Shown: positions 35,032 through 44,180, numbered from the stretch's first letter. The stretch is 60,252 nucleotides of DNA from an uncultured Phocaeicola sp. (GCA_948956705.1 CARCZS010000016.1:1-60252); one strand, 5' to 3'. Made by a program: numbers and translations. Notes: generated from the letters alone by a model not told the origin.

Positions 35032-35527
35032 TATTGATGTCCGAATTTACAATCTCGATAGATTTTAGGTTATAGGTGGTGTATTTAATGTCTTCCACTT
35101 TATAAAACATCATGGTGCCACATTCTATATTCTGCAAGTAGGGGATATTCTGGTGAATGAGTGTGATAGTGTCACGCATCTTTTCCGTATAATGCAATAC
35201 GTAGGTAGTTTTTGATGTATAACTCAAAGGCAGGCTCATACTGCTTTCCGCTTTATTGAATATCGTGTCATTCATCAATGAGTCTTTTACTACGGTTTCC
35301 TTAATAGTTCCATCTTCCAGTGTGTCACGTACAATCACATCGGTAGTGATAAATCCAGTGACGTCAAAAGCCGGACTGAATTTTACAGCTTGGTGTGTCT
35401 CTGCATCCAGAAAGTCGAAATGGGCAAAGGAATTGGTGGTAAGCGGACAATCGCTTTCCCCACAGCTTTGCATCAAGGTGCTTACGGTAATCAGGAGCAA
35501 TAAGATAATGGCTGGTAGTTTCTTCAT
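34979..35527 (-). CDS. DUF6452 family lipoprotein
   Basis: The 182-residue product starts with MKKLPAIILLLLITVSTLMQSC, a lipobox leader, so it is a lipid-anchored protein. The mature part (CPLTTNSFAHFDFLDAETHQ) matches the DUF6452 family. Function is unknown. The 53-nt overlap with the downstream outer-membrane-type gene, in a different reading frame, implies coupled expression. It begins 1 nt after the GT2 gene ends, in the same transcript. Confidence 0.75.
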   Translation of the reverse strand: MKKLPAIILLLLITVSTLMQSCGESDCPLTTNSFAHFDFLDAETHQAVKFSPAFDVTGFITTDVIVRDTLEDGTIKETVVKDSLMNDTIFNKAESSMSLPLSYTSKTTYVLHYTEKMRDTITLIHQNIPYLQNIECGTMMFYKVEDIKYTTYNLKSIEIVNSDINNEEKKNFNIYYVVNATE

Positions 35528-35528
35528 T

Positions 35529-36482
35529 TTAAAACTCTTTCTCTATTTTATAATTATTGCGTTCAGGAGCATTCCGGGCTATCAATTCTCCTATGAATCC
35601 AGCCAGAAACAGTTGGGTTCCCAAAATCATCAAAGTTAGGGCCAGATAGAAGTAAGGAGAATCAGTAATTAATATATAAGGTAAACCATGTGACAAGGCA
35701 TATAGTTTGTTCGCTCCGATGATAATGACGGAAATGAAACCAAGAATAAACATCAATGATCCCATAAACCCGAAGAAGTGCATCGGCTTGATACCGAATT
35801 TGGATAAAAACCACAGAGTAATGAGGTCTAGATAACCATTGAAGAAACGGTTTAATCCGCCGAATTTTGTTTTACCGAATTTTCGTGCCTGATGGTGTAC
35901 TACCTTCTCGGCTATCTTAGGAAAACCTGCATTCTTTGCCAGATAGGGGATATAGCGGTGCATTTCACCGTATACTTCGATGTTCTTTACGACATCACGA
36001 CGATAAGCTTTTAGTCCGCAATTGAAGTCGTGCAGGTTCTTGATGCCTGAAACGGCACGTGCTGTGGCGTTGAATAGTTTGGTCGGAATGGTTTTTGATA
36101 ACGGGTCATAGCGTTTTTGCTTGTATCCCGATACTAAGTCGTAGCCATCTTCTGTAATCATTCTGTATAATTCCGGTATTTCGTCCGGGCTGTCCTGCAA
36201 GTCGGCATCCATTGTAATCACCACATCACCTTGCGCCTTTTCAAAACCACAATACAAGGCAGGGGACTTGCCGTAGTTCCGGCGGAATTTGATACCTTTT
36301 ACGTTGTCCGACTCCGAGCGTAGTTTCTCTATCACTTGCCAGGAGTGGTCGGTGCTGCCGTCATTGACAAAAATTACTTCATAGCTGAAACGGTTGGCAT
36401 CCATTACACGTTGAATCCATGCGAATAGTTCCGGCAAAGATTCTTCTTCGTTATACAAAGGAATAACTACAGATATATCCAT
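35529..36482 (-). CDS. Family 2 glycosyltransferase (polyprenyl-phosphate sugar transferase type)
   Basis: The 317-residue protein has a GT-A domain (SVVIPLYNEEESLPELF at the start, the metal-binding DADLQD near residue 92, and KAYRRDVVKNI near 155). Two C-terminal membrane helices follow (about 235-260 and 270-300). This is the layout of dolichol-phosphate-mannose-like and undecaprenyl-phosphate sugar synthases, such as those feeding lipid A or glycan modification. The sugar is unknown. It lies 3 nt downstream of the DUF4199 gene. Confidence 0.9.
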   Translation of the reverse strand: MDISVVIPLYNEEESLPELFAWIQRVMDANRFSYEVIFVNDGSTDHSWQVIEKLRSESDNVKGIKFRRNYGKSPALYCGFEKAQGDVVITMDADLQDSPDEIPELYRMITEDGYDLVSGYKQKRYDPLSKTIPTKLFNATARAVSGIKNLHDFNCGLKAYRRDVVKNIEVYGEMHRYIPYLAKNAGFPKIAEKVVHHQARKFGKTKFGGLNRFFNGYLDLITLWFLSKFGIKPMHFFGFMGSLMFILGFISVIIIGANKLYALSHGLPYILITDSPYFYLALTLMILGTQLFLAGFIGELIARNAPERNNYKIEKEF

Positions 36483-36485
36483 CTT

Positions 36486-37019
36486 TTATTCATTTTTCTT
36501 TTTACGCATCACGATCAATGCCGTAGGGATAGCCATTAGCATCCCGTAAAACATATTTTGTGATATCAGTTGAAATGTCATTTCCAGCGGGGTAAGTCCC
36601 GACAGTAAATCTATCGCTTCTTCGAATTGGTTCAGTGAGGTTGTCAGTTCGGTTCCGGCAGTTTCTTTGAACTGGTTTAAGATGGAACGGTATGCCTCGA
36701 ATACGAATCCGCCATCTATATAGCGGAAGTAGATGTAATGCACTACCGCTACAAATAGAGAGGCGAACATATACATAAAGGTAGTGAATAGAAACGCACG
36801 TGAAAAAGTGATGCTTCCGTCACAATGCCGTTCTCTGAACTTTTTGGCAAATATGTATCCTAAAAAGGGTACTCCTATAGTCAGGACTATAAAAAGTAAT
36901 TGTAGGAAAGGTATTCTCAATCCTAACGGGAAGAGCATGAATTTGAAGGCCCATAAAAGACCCATGCCCGTACCATAGCGCATGGCGCATTCCTGCAAAG
37001 TCGGTTTATAATTCGTCAT
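36486..37019 (-). CDS. DUF4199 family membrane protein
   Basis: The 177-residue protein has four hydrophobic helices and a long connecting loop (residues about 95-140). It matches DUF4199, a Bacteroidetes family of unknown function. GTGMGLLWAFKFMLFPLG near the N-terminus and ITFSRAFLFTTFMYMF are recognisable. It is first in the minus-strand run with the GT2, DUF6452, DUF6048, mntP and apbE genes. A TACTTTTG box (minus strand, 37045-37038) lies 19 nt upstream. Confidence 0.85.
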   Translation of the reverse strand: MTNYKPTLQECAMRYGTGMGLLWAFKFMLFPLGLRIPFLQLLFIVLTIGVPFLGYIFAKKFRERHCDGSITFSRAFLFTTFMYMFASLFVAVVHYIYFRYIDGGFVFEAYRSILNQFKETAGTELTTSLNQFEEAIDLLSGLTPLEMTFQLISQNMFYGMLMAIPTALIVMRKKKNE

Positions 37020-37127
37020 TCTTTATTAATAAGTGCACAAAAGTACTTCTTTTACGGGAATCCGTCCTATAGTTATGGGTGAAAAATGTATTTTTTCTGC
37101 TAAAATCAAAAAAAAGTATTCGAAAGT

Positions 37128-37158
37128 ATTGTAGTTTTGAAAATAATGTCTACCTTTG
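37128..37158 (+). promoter_or_regulatory. Promoter of the SRP RNA and tRNA-Thr unit
   Basis: TTG (37129-37131), a 19-nt spacer and TACCTTTG (37151-37158) match the Bacteroides consensus. Transcription would start near 37165-37170, just before the RNA. Confidence 0.65.
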
Positions 37159-37175
37159 CACTCGCAAAACAAAAA

Positions 37176-37274
37176 TGGGTAAGTCCTATACGGCCAGCTC
37201 CTGATGAATCCTCCAGGGCTTGATCGCAGCAAAGGTAGTTGGTTGTAGCGGCGCGATATAGTAAGCTTACCCAC
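37176..37274 (+). ncRNA. ffs: Bacterial small signal recognition particle RNA (4.5S-like)
   Basis: The ends pair exactly: TGGGTAAG (37176-37183) with CTTACCCA (37266-37273), so the molecule is about 98 nt and folds as one long hairpin. The top holds the conserved SRP domain IV pattern: CTGATGAATCCTCCAGG, a short loop (TTGATC between GC pairs), then GCAGCAAAGGTAG with the AGCA element that binds the Ffh M domain. A promoter lies just upstream and tRNA-Thr begins 4-5 nt later. The identity rests on pattern recognition, not a covariance search. Confidence 0.75.
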
Positions 37275-37278
37275 CCCC

Positions 37279-37352
37279 GCCTCTTTAGCTCAGTTGGCCA
37301 GAGCACGTGATTTGTAATCTCGGGGTCGTTGGTTCGAATCCGACAAGAGGCT
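37279..37352 (+). tRNA. tRNA-Thr (anticodon TGT)
   Basis: The 74-nt gene begins GCCTCTT and closes with AAGAGGC plus discriminator T. The D arm is AGCTCAGTTGGCCAGAGC, the anticodon loop TTTGTAA gives TGT, and the T loop is GGTTCGAATCC. CCA is not encoded. A terminator follows immediately. Confidence 0.96.
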
Positions 37353-37357
37353 CGGAA

Positions 37358-37400
37358 AAGCGAGAAGGACGAAGAAATCTTCATTCTTCTCGCTTTTTTT
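37358..37400 (+). terminator. Terminator after tRNA-Thr
   Basis: AGCGAGAAG (37360-37368) pairs with CTTCTCGCT (37386-37394), with a GAAGA/TCTTC inner stem, followed by a run of T. It ends the SRP RNA-tRNA transcript before the helicase gene. Confidence 0.85.
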
Positions 37401-37462
37401 ATTATATTTGCGCTGATATTAGTTTTAAGGTTGGTACAACCGTTATTTAAGAGTTCTTTTTT

Positions 37463-39880
37463 ATGATAGAGTCACAGATTGTGGCAAGAGTATTGCCGTC
37501 TAAATGCCGTGAAGCGGTAAAAGTCCTTTTGCAGGAAGTGTACGGATATGAAGATTTCCGTAATTTAGAAGTTTATGATGACTTGTTCAGAGGTAAGGAA
37601 AAATTGCAATTGTCTCAAGGACAATTAATTGAGGAGGTCATTATGGAAGCCGAAAAAGGGATCAAGGGTGACTCGTCTGCTCATAATTTGCTCCTGACAG
37701 CTCCGACCGGAGCCGGAAAATCATTGTTGTTTCAGCTCCCTGCTATTTATCTGGGTAATGAATATAAGCTTCTTACTCTTGTGGTTTCTCCGCTGAAAGC
37801 ATTGATAGTGGACCAGGTTGAGGCGTTGCGGGAACTAGGGTATGAACGTGTGGCGTATGCTTCGTCCGATCTTTCACCTGAACAAAAGAACGAAGTATAT
37901 CGTCGTGTCCGTGAAGGGGAGGTTGATCTTTTTTATCTTTCCCCTGAATTATTGTTGGCGTATGATATCAGTTATTTTGTAGGTGAACGCCGTATCGGAC
38001 TGGTAGTGGTTGACGAGGCTCATACCGTGACCACTTGGGGTAAAGAGTTCCGGGTGGATTATTGGTTTCTAGGGCGTCATTTGGAAGCTTTAAAGAATGC
38101 GTTGGGGTATGTATTCCCTGTTTTTGCATTGACGGCCACTGCTGTGTGGAATCCCGAAGGCGGGAACGATATGATTTTTGATACCATCCGGTCGTTGCAT
38201 CTTGCTCCGTGTGCCTTGTATGTGGGCACGGTGAAGCGTGAAAATATCGGCTTTGACATTACCGCCATGACCATAGAGGAGGGGGAAACCTACGATAAGG
38301 CCAAGCAACGTACTGTTGCCGCCCGGGTGGAGGATTTTCTGGACGGGCATAAGACTATCATTTATTATCCTTTTGCCGGAGGTATAGATATGAAACTGAA
38401 GACCTGGGTGTATCCGGCTAACTGGCATTGGGTGGCATCTTATTATGGTAAAAAGGATAAAGAGCAAAAAGCCGAAATTATACAAGCTTTTAAGGAGGGT
38501 GAGAAAAAAATAATCGTTGCTACGAAAGCTTTCGGTATGGGGGTGGATATCAGCGATATTGACCGTGTATATCATGTGGCTCCATCCAGCACCTTTGTCG
38601 ATTATATTCAGGAGATTGGCCGTGCTGCCCGTGATAAGAACATTACGGGTGTGGCGGTGACGGATTTTAATGAGCGCGACTTTTATTATATGAAACGCCT
38701 GCATTCTGCGGGTGCCATCTCCCAGGAACAGTTGGGGATGATTCTGAAGAAAGTTTGGGAAATATATCTGATGAAAGGCTGTAGTGATGAAATGCAGATG
38801 TCTTTATCCGATTTTGAATTTGCAGTGAAGTTGCCTCGTAAAAAGAACAAGCTGGAATATGAATCGGATTTGGAGCAAGTCGTCAAAACGGCTTTGTTAT
38901 GGATAGAAGAGGATTTGAGTTTCCGGCATGGCGGTTCTCCTGTTGAAATCAATTCACAGACGTTGTTTTCCGATGGCTATGTGCAGGAAAAGACGGGTGA
39001 TGCCGCTTTCCGTAAAAAATACAAGCAGTACATGGTTCCCGTGAAAGGGGTTGAAGGAGTCTATAAGGTGGCTTTTGAATCTTTGTGGGAGAATTGTTTC
39101 TCGGAGATGGGATACCGTGAGTTTAAGCGCGATTTATACAATGGAAATCTCTTTGAGGGAGTTCGTGCGGCAGCTGTGGGTAAGCATGATGTCTTGTTAA
39201 AAGAGAGTGCGGCGGATATCTGCTCCAAGCTGGCAAGTCTCTTGAAGAGTTTGAAAGATTTGTTGACGGTGAGTCTGTATGGTAATAAAGGAAAGTTCGA
39301 GGAGGACGATTTGCGTAGTATTTTTGCGGCGTATGATATGGATGTTCCTTCTGCCAAGCGTTTTATCACTTCGTTACTGGAGTCCAGGGTAGAGGAGGGC
39401 AGAAGTGTGAGTTACATCACCAGTGCCAAGAAGAAAGATGAAGACAAACTGATGTTTACCGTTACCCGTGGTTTTGATTTGTTGCTTTCCCGTTACCAGA
39501 AGTTGTGTGCCCAGCGTATCACAGGAAAGAAAGGAGACCGGCTGTTGTTCTATGTCACTCCGTTCTCCGATCTCAATATGTTGCTCAACTTGTTGTCTAT
39601 GCTCAATGTGGTGGACTTTACCGTAGAGGGGGGTGTTCCTTCTGTTGGAGTACGTGTCCGTGATGCGGAGATATTGAAAAAGGAAGCTGCTTCGGGAGAC
39701 TATCAGAACCATGTGCTGGAGAATAATGAGAAAATATTCCAGGAACAGATAGAGTTGTTCCGGCTGTTCTTTGGCAATACGAAGTTAAGTGATGAGCAGC
39801 GATGGGAGTTTATAGAGGATTATTTTACGGGGATGAGTTTGGAGGGATTGAAAGAAAAATATTCTTGTGTTGTGGAATGA
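37463..39880 (+). CDS. RecQ-like DEAH helicase with long unassigned C-terminus
   Basis: The 805-residue protein has a RecQ-type helicase core in its first 420 residues. Walker A is PTGAGKSLLFQLPA (about 80-93), motif II is DEAH (about 183-186), FALTATAVW is motif III, and FGMGVDISDIDRVYH with YIQEIGRAARD (about 382-392) are motifs V and VI. After that comes nearly 400 residues I cannot assign; the cysteine set of the RecQ zinc domain is not obvious and there is no HRDC-like end. RecQ helicases unwind DNA in recombination and repair. The gene stands alone between tRNA-Thr and decayed accessory DNA, so an island or defence role is possible. Confidence 0.85.
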   Translation: MIESQIVARVLPSKCREAVKVLLQEVYGYEDFRNLEVYDDLFRGKEKLQLSQGQLIEEVIMEAEKGIKGDSSAHNLLLTAPTGAGKSLLFQLPAIYLGNEYKLLTLVVSPLKALIVDQVEALRELGYERVAYASSDLSPEQKNEVYRRVREGEVDLFYLSPELLLAYDISYFVGERRIGLVVVDEAHTVTTWGKEFRVDYWFLGRHLEALKNALGYVFPVFALTATAVWNPEGGNDMIFDTIRSLHLAPCALYVGTVKRENIGFDITAMTIEEGETYDKAKQRTVAARVEDFLDGHKTIIYYPFAGGIDMKLKTWVYPANWHWVASYYGKKDKEQKAEIIQAFKEGEKKIIVATKAFGMGVDISDIDRVYHVAPSSTFVDYIQEIGRAARDKNITGVAVTDFNERDFYYMKRLHSAGAISQEQLGMILKKVWEIYLMKGCSDEMQMSLSDFEFAVKLPRKKNKLEYESDLEQVVKTALLWIEEDLSFRHGGSPVEINSQTLFSDGYVQEKTGDAAFRKKYKQYMVPVKGVEGVYKVAFESLWENCFSEMGYREFKRDLYNGNLFEGVRAAAVGKHDVLLKESAADICSKLASLLKSLKDLLTVSLYGNKGKFEEDDLRSIFAAYDMDVPSAKRFITSLLESRVEEGRSVSYITSAKKKDEDKLMFTVTRGFDLLLSRYQKLCAQRITGKKGDRLLFYVTPFSDLNMLLNLLSMLNVVDFTVEGGVPSVGVRVRDAEILKKEAASGDYQNHVLENNEKIFQEQIELFRLFFGNTKLSDEQRWEFIEDYFTGMSLEGLKEKYSCVVE

Positions 39881-40010
39881 CAGCTGTAAGGGCTGTATAA
39901 TATAACTCGTTGGCGAAATTAATTTTGCCTTGTATGATTTCACGTTAGTATATGAGGTTGTGCCAACGTTTTGACACAACCTCTACTTGATAGCCGACAA
40001 CATGGGCATT

Positions 40011-40064
40011 AAATTCACTTGAAATGAATTTGTTTTCCCACTTTTATTGTTAATGCGAAGAGAA
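40011..40064 (+). repeat. 54-bp direct repeat, copy 1
   Basis: These 54 bases are identical to 40980-41033. They start AAATTCACTTGAAATGAATT and end AATGCGAAGAGAA. The second copy lies directly upstream of an intact AAA-ATPase/PD-(D/E)XK gene; this one lies directly upstream of a remnant of the 3' end of such a gene. They therefore mark the 5' ends of two copies of one unit. Confidence 0.9.
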
Positions 40065-40204
40065 CGACTTTGACGAATGATACTCTTTATTTGGCTGGTA
40101 CGCGCAAAGTCACGGAAGTTGGAATCAGCCTCTTGTCGGCAACCATGACGGTGGAGGAACGGGAAGACAATGTTGTGATAATTGATCATCGTTTTTGTTT
40201 TTAA
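40065..40204 (+). pseudogene. Remnant of an AAA-ATPase/PD-(D/E)XK gene (3' end only)
   Basis: The frame from 40100 to the TAA at 40202-40204 reads TRKVTEVGISLLSATMTVEE. The end of the intact gene at 41075-42655 reads TRKVTAIGVSFSSETMTVEE. DNA identity is high around CGCAAAGTCACGG and ACCATGACGGTGGAGGAA. The body of the gene, roughly 1.5 kb, is missing between the 54-bp repeat and this end. It is thus an internally deleted copy that has drifted since. Confidence 0.75.
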
Positions 40205-40273
40205 AGGGTTGTTATTATCAGAAAAGTGTCAGGAAGGAACAAGGCGCACACTGCTGCGGCGTCCGGTGAAACT

Positions 40274-40302
40274 TGGTACAAGATCCGCGGAATCTTGTAC
40301 CA
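40274..40302. repeat. Perfect 11-bp inverted repeat
   Basis: TGGTACAAGAT (40274-40284) and ATCTTGTACCA (40292-40302) flank a 7-nt CCGCGGA loop; a third, imperfect half (ATCTTGTGCC) follows near 40314. I have seen similar motifs near Bacteroides accessory modules, but its role here is unknown. It could be a hairpin terminator or a protein-binding site. Confidence 0.6.
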
Positions 40303-40465
40303 GGATTTTTGTAATCTTGTGCCGGGGTGCGGTTGGTTCCCTCTGACACTGCAAAGATAACTTCACGTCCGTGCGGCGTGACCCCTTCCGACCCCTTTTG
40401 ACCCCTTGGCGGATTGCGGGGGGAATCATGGCTCTCCAAGTGGAGGCAGACTAGTTGCAACTGGC

Positions 40466-40525
40466 AGCGGGGACACGGGGACAGTGGGGACAGCCCCTTT
40501 TTTTCTCACACACACGTGCGCGCGT
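40466..40525 (+). repeat. Inverted repeat arm 1 (GGGGACA/GTGCGCGCG type)
   Basis: This arm is GGGGACA repeated about three times, then CAGCCCC, seven T, CTCACACACA and CGTGCGCGCG. Its reverse complement occurs at 40861-40922 with few differences (one extra CA here). The two arms face each other across 335 bases that hold a DUF3987-like remnant. Confidence 0.85.
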
Positions 40526-40703
40526 ATAAAGCCGGGGTCAGCTCTTGTGATACGTTCCCCCTACCGTCCACACTCATCGGACCCCTTGCTTGGTGAACCG
40601 TTTGGGCCGCCTTTTCCTGGTAGTAGGTTTTCATCGCCTTTTTCACCTCGGTGCGTATACGAAGGTCTGCATGCAGGGGGCCTCCCGGGAGCAGTGTGTT
40701 GTG

Positions 40704-40853
40704 TTATTTGGTTTTTTTACTGTAAGAGATGATTTTCTCTAGCAGCTCCGGCCATATGTCATCCTGTGGAAAGGCAGGCAGGGGGAAATAAGGTTCGGAG
40801 CCTTCGGTGAGTTGTTCTTCCTCGTTGGTGTCATTGGGAAACTCATTTTCCAC
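40704..40853 (-). pseudogene. Remnant of a DUF3987-type gene, N-terminal end
   Basis: On the minus strand a GTG at 40853 opens a 49-codon frame including PYFPLPAFPQDDIWPELLEK and ending at 40704. The run PLPAFP...PELLEKII resembles the start of DUF3987 proteins, large primase/helicase-like proteins of mobile cassettes in Bacteroides, which are normally several hundred residues long. Only the start is left. Downstream on the same strand lies another possible coding scrap near 40560-40660 (RTEVKKAMKTYYQEKAAQ), which I cannot name. Confidence 0.45.
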
Positions 40854-40860
40854 CTTATTG

Positions 40861-40922
40861 TATCGCGCGCACGTGTGTGAGAAAAAAAGGGGCTGTCCCT
40901 GCTGTCCCCACTGTCCCTGCCT
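40861..40922 (-). repeat. Inverted repeat arm 2
   Basis: This is the reverse complement of 40466-40525: CGCGCGCACG, TGTGTGAG, seven A, GGGGCTG, then TGTCCC repeats. It lies just upstream of the DUF3987-like remnant on the minus strand. Confidence 0.85.
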
Positions 40923-40979
40923 TGTAAGAATCGGCGGAACTGAATAACGGAAAATATTTTTCAGGAGGACTTGTCTTTA

Positions 40980-41033
40980 AAATTCACTTGAAATGAATTT
41001 GTTTTCCCACTTTTATTGTTAATGCGAAGAGAA
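40980..41033 (+). repeat. 54-bp direct repeat, copy 2
   Basis: This is identical to 40011-40064. Its last 19 bases form the left arm of a 16-bp perfect hairpin (41015-41056) directly in front of the intact AAA-ATPase gene. Confidence 0.9.
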
Positions 41034-41056
41034 GTCGTTATCTTCGCATTAACAAT
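41015..41056 (+). promoter_or_regulatory. 16-bp perfect hairpin upstream of the AAA-ATPase gene
   Basis: ATTGTTAATGCGAAGA (41015-41030) pairs exactly with TCTTCGCATTAACAAT (41041-41056) across a 10-nt loop. The start codon lies 18 nt after it. The right arm contains TATCTTCG, one base from a -7 promoter box. It could act as an operator, an mRNA leader structure, or a recombination site. In the remnant copy only the left arm is kept. Confidence 0.7.
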
Positions 41057-41074
41057 CCATTTAAGAAAAAGAGA

Positions 41075-42655
41075 ATGATGAAATATCCCATTGGCATACA
41101 GAGTTTTGATCAAATAATAGAAGGTAATTGGGTCTATGTGGATAAGACCGATTTGGTTTATCGTTTGGTAACGACGACCAAAACTTGTTTTCTTAGCCGT
41201 CCCCGTCGTTTTGGGAAGAGCTTGTTGGTAAGCACGTTGGATGCCTATTTCAAGGGGCGCAAGGAACTTTTTGACGGCTTGATGATAGCGAAGTTGGAGA
41301 AAGACTGGCATCAGTATCCTGTGTTCAAGATAGATTTCAACGGTGTTAACTTTACGGAAAAAGGAAACTTGGAAGCTACCATAGAATATTATCTTGCCAA
41401 CTGGGAGAAAATCTACGGAGAAACTCCCCGTGAGGTTCCTATGGGGAAGCGGTTCGAACAAATACTTTCTCTAGCCTATCAGCAAACGGGGCGTCGTGCC
41501 GTGGTGCTGGTAGATGAATATGACAAGCCTATTCTCGATGCATTGGATACTCCTCTGGAAGATGCCAACCGCGAAATCTTGAAAGCTTTCTATTCCACCT
41601 TCAAAGGGGCTGATGAATACTTGAGGTTTGTGTTGCTTACGGGAGTGACAAAATTTTCGCAAGTCAGTGTGTTCAGCGGGTTCAACCAGCCTAAAGATAT
41701 AAGTATGGATAATCATTATGAAGCATTGTGTGGTGTGACTCAGGTGGAATTGGAACATTATTTTGCAGAACCTATTGCAAATTTGGCTGAAAAGTTCAAT
41801 TATACAGTGGAGGAAATGAAAGACGTACTCAAAATGCAATACGATGGCTATCATTTTGGCAGCGGCTTGCTTGGTGTCTATAATCCTTTCAGCCTGCTCA
41901 ATGCTTTTGATATGAACGATATCCGCGACTATTGGTTTGCATCAGGTACTCCTACTTATTTGATCAAACTTCTGCGGCATAACCACGAGCAGATGGATGA
42001 ATTGACTGGGCGTTACTATGATCCTTCGATGTTTGTCGATTATAAGGCCGATGTGGAAAAACCGCTGCCTATGATTTATCAAAGCGGCTATCTGACGATC
42101 AAGGAATACGACTCCCGGAGAAACCGTTACCTGTTGGACTTTCCAAATAATGAGGTGAAAAAGGGATTTCTGACCATGGTGGCAGCCAATTATTTCAAAC
42201 CCCAAGAGTTTGAAGTTTCCAACTGGATTGTAGATGCCGTCATTTTACTTGAGGAAGGGGAAACTACGGCTTTTTGTTCAGCTTTAACTTCTTTCCTTGC
42301 GGATATACCTTATGATTCTCATGGCTCGATAAAGACGGTTGAAGCGACAGAAAAACATTTTCAATATACTTTCTATCTGATTCTCCGTTTGCTTGGGGTA
42401 TATTGCCTGTTGCATGTGGAGAAAACTCAGTCAAGAGGAAGAGTGGACTGTGTATTGGAGACAAAGGATTATGTATATATATTTGAGTTTAAACTGGATG
42501 GTACGGCTGCTGAAGCCTTGCAGCAGATAGAGGACAAAGGATATGCTACACCTTATCAGACAGACACGCGCAAAGTCACGGCTATTGGTGTCAGTTTTTC
42601 ATCGGAAACCATGACGGTGGAGGAATGGGAGGAAAAAACGTTGTGGCCCAGTTGA
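41075..42655 (+). CDS. AAA-ATPase-like/PD-(D/E)XK nuclease family protein (DUF1703)
   Basis: The 526-residue protein has a predicted AAA-ATPase domain: the start GIQSFDQIIEGNWVYVDKT, a P-loop-like SRPRRFGKSLLVSTL near residue 41, and Walker B VVLVDEYDKPILDAL near 143. A C-terminal PD-(D/E)XK nuclease-like domain (about 440-526) follows, with RVDCVLETKDYVYIFEFKLDG where Asp and E-x-K are the expected catalytic set. This pair is very common and multi-copy in gut Bacteroidetes, with no proven function. The sequence appears intact. It is flanked by a hairpin, a 54-bp repeat and a deleted sister copy. Confidence 0.85.
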   Translation: MMKYPIGIQSFDQIIEGNWVYVDKTDLVYRLVTTTKTCFLSRPRRFGKSLLVSTLDAYFKGRKELFDGLMIAKLEKDWHQYPVFKIDFNGVNFTEKGNLEATIEYYLANWEKIYGETPREVPMGKRFEQILSLAYQQTGRRAVVLVDEYDKPILDALDTPLEDANREILKAFYSTFKGADEYLRFVLLTGVTKFSQVSVFSGFNQPKDISMDNHYEALCGVTQVELEHYFAEPIANLAEKFNYTVEEMKDVLKMQYDGYHFGSGLLGVYNPFSLLNAFDMNDIRDYWFASGTPTYLIKLLRHNHEQMDELTGRYYDPSMFVDYKADVEKPLPMIYQSGYLTIKEYDSRRNRYLLDFPNNEVKKGFLTMVAANYFKPQEFEVSNWIVDAVILLEEGETTAFCSALTSFLADIPYDSHGSIKTVEATEKHFQYTFYLILRLLGVYCLLHVEKTQSRGRVDCVLETKDYVYIFEFKLDGTAAEALQQIEDKGYATPYQTDTRKVTAIGVSFSSETMTVEEWEEKTLWPS

Positions 42656-42679
42656 GATTAAATAATAGTGCAAAAGTAA

Positions 42680-42717
42680 TGCCTCAAGCCGGAATCGTCA
42701 CGATCCCTCTTGAGGCA
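42680..42717. terminator. Hairpin between converging AAA-ATPase and eno genes
   Basis: TGCCTCAAG (42680-42688) pairs with CTTGAGGCA (42709-42717), with GGATCGTGACGATCC-type pairing inside the loop. It lies 25 nt past the AAA-ATPase stop and 34 nt from the enolase stop. Confidence 0.7.
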
Positions 42718-42750
42718 GTCTTCATTTATGGAATTGGGGATATAAACCGC

Positions 42751-44052
<1,302 letters not shown>

Positions 44053-44180
44053 CTAATTTTATAAGATGGTTTTATTTTAATAACAATAGAGAAGCCGGAT
44101 TTGTTGAGGTGCCAGGGAAAGTTTTTTCATGATATTTACTTTTTTATTTCTTTCCACAGAGTACATCCGTCTTCTTTTTT

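Noticed and set aside
38090..38704. Long open frame on the minus strand within the helicase gene
   Set aside because: It is the complement of strongly conserved helicase motifs and has no family resemblance of its own.
40466..40500. GGGGACA tandem units as a CRISPR-like or minisatellite array
   Set aside because: Only about three short units without spacers of even length; they are part of the inverted repeat arm.
40466..40922. Inverted repeats as the ends of an insertion sequence
   Set aside because: The 335 bases between them encode no transposase and no target duplication is visible outside the arms.
41075..42655. AAA-ATPase/PD-(D/E)XK gene as a transposase
   Set aside because: It has no DDE, HUH or recombinase signature; the family is ATPase plus nuclease-like domain, so mobility can only be suggested from the flanking repeats.
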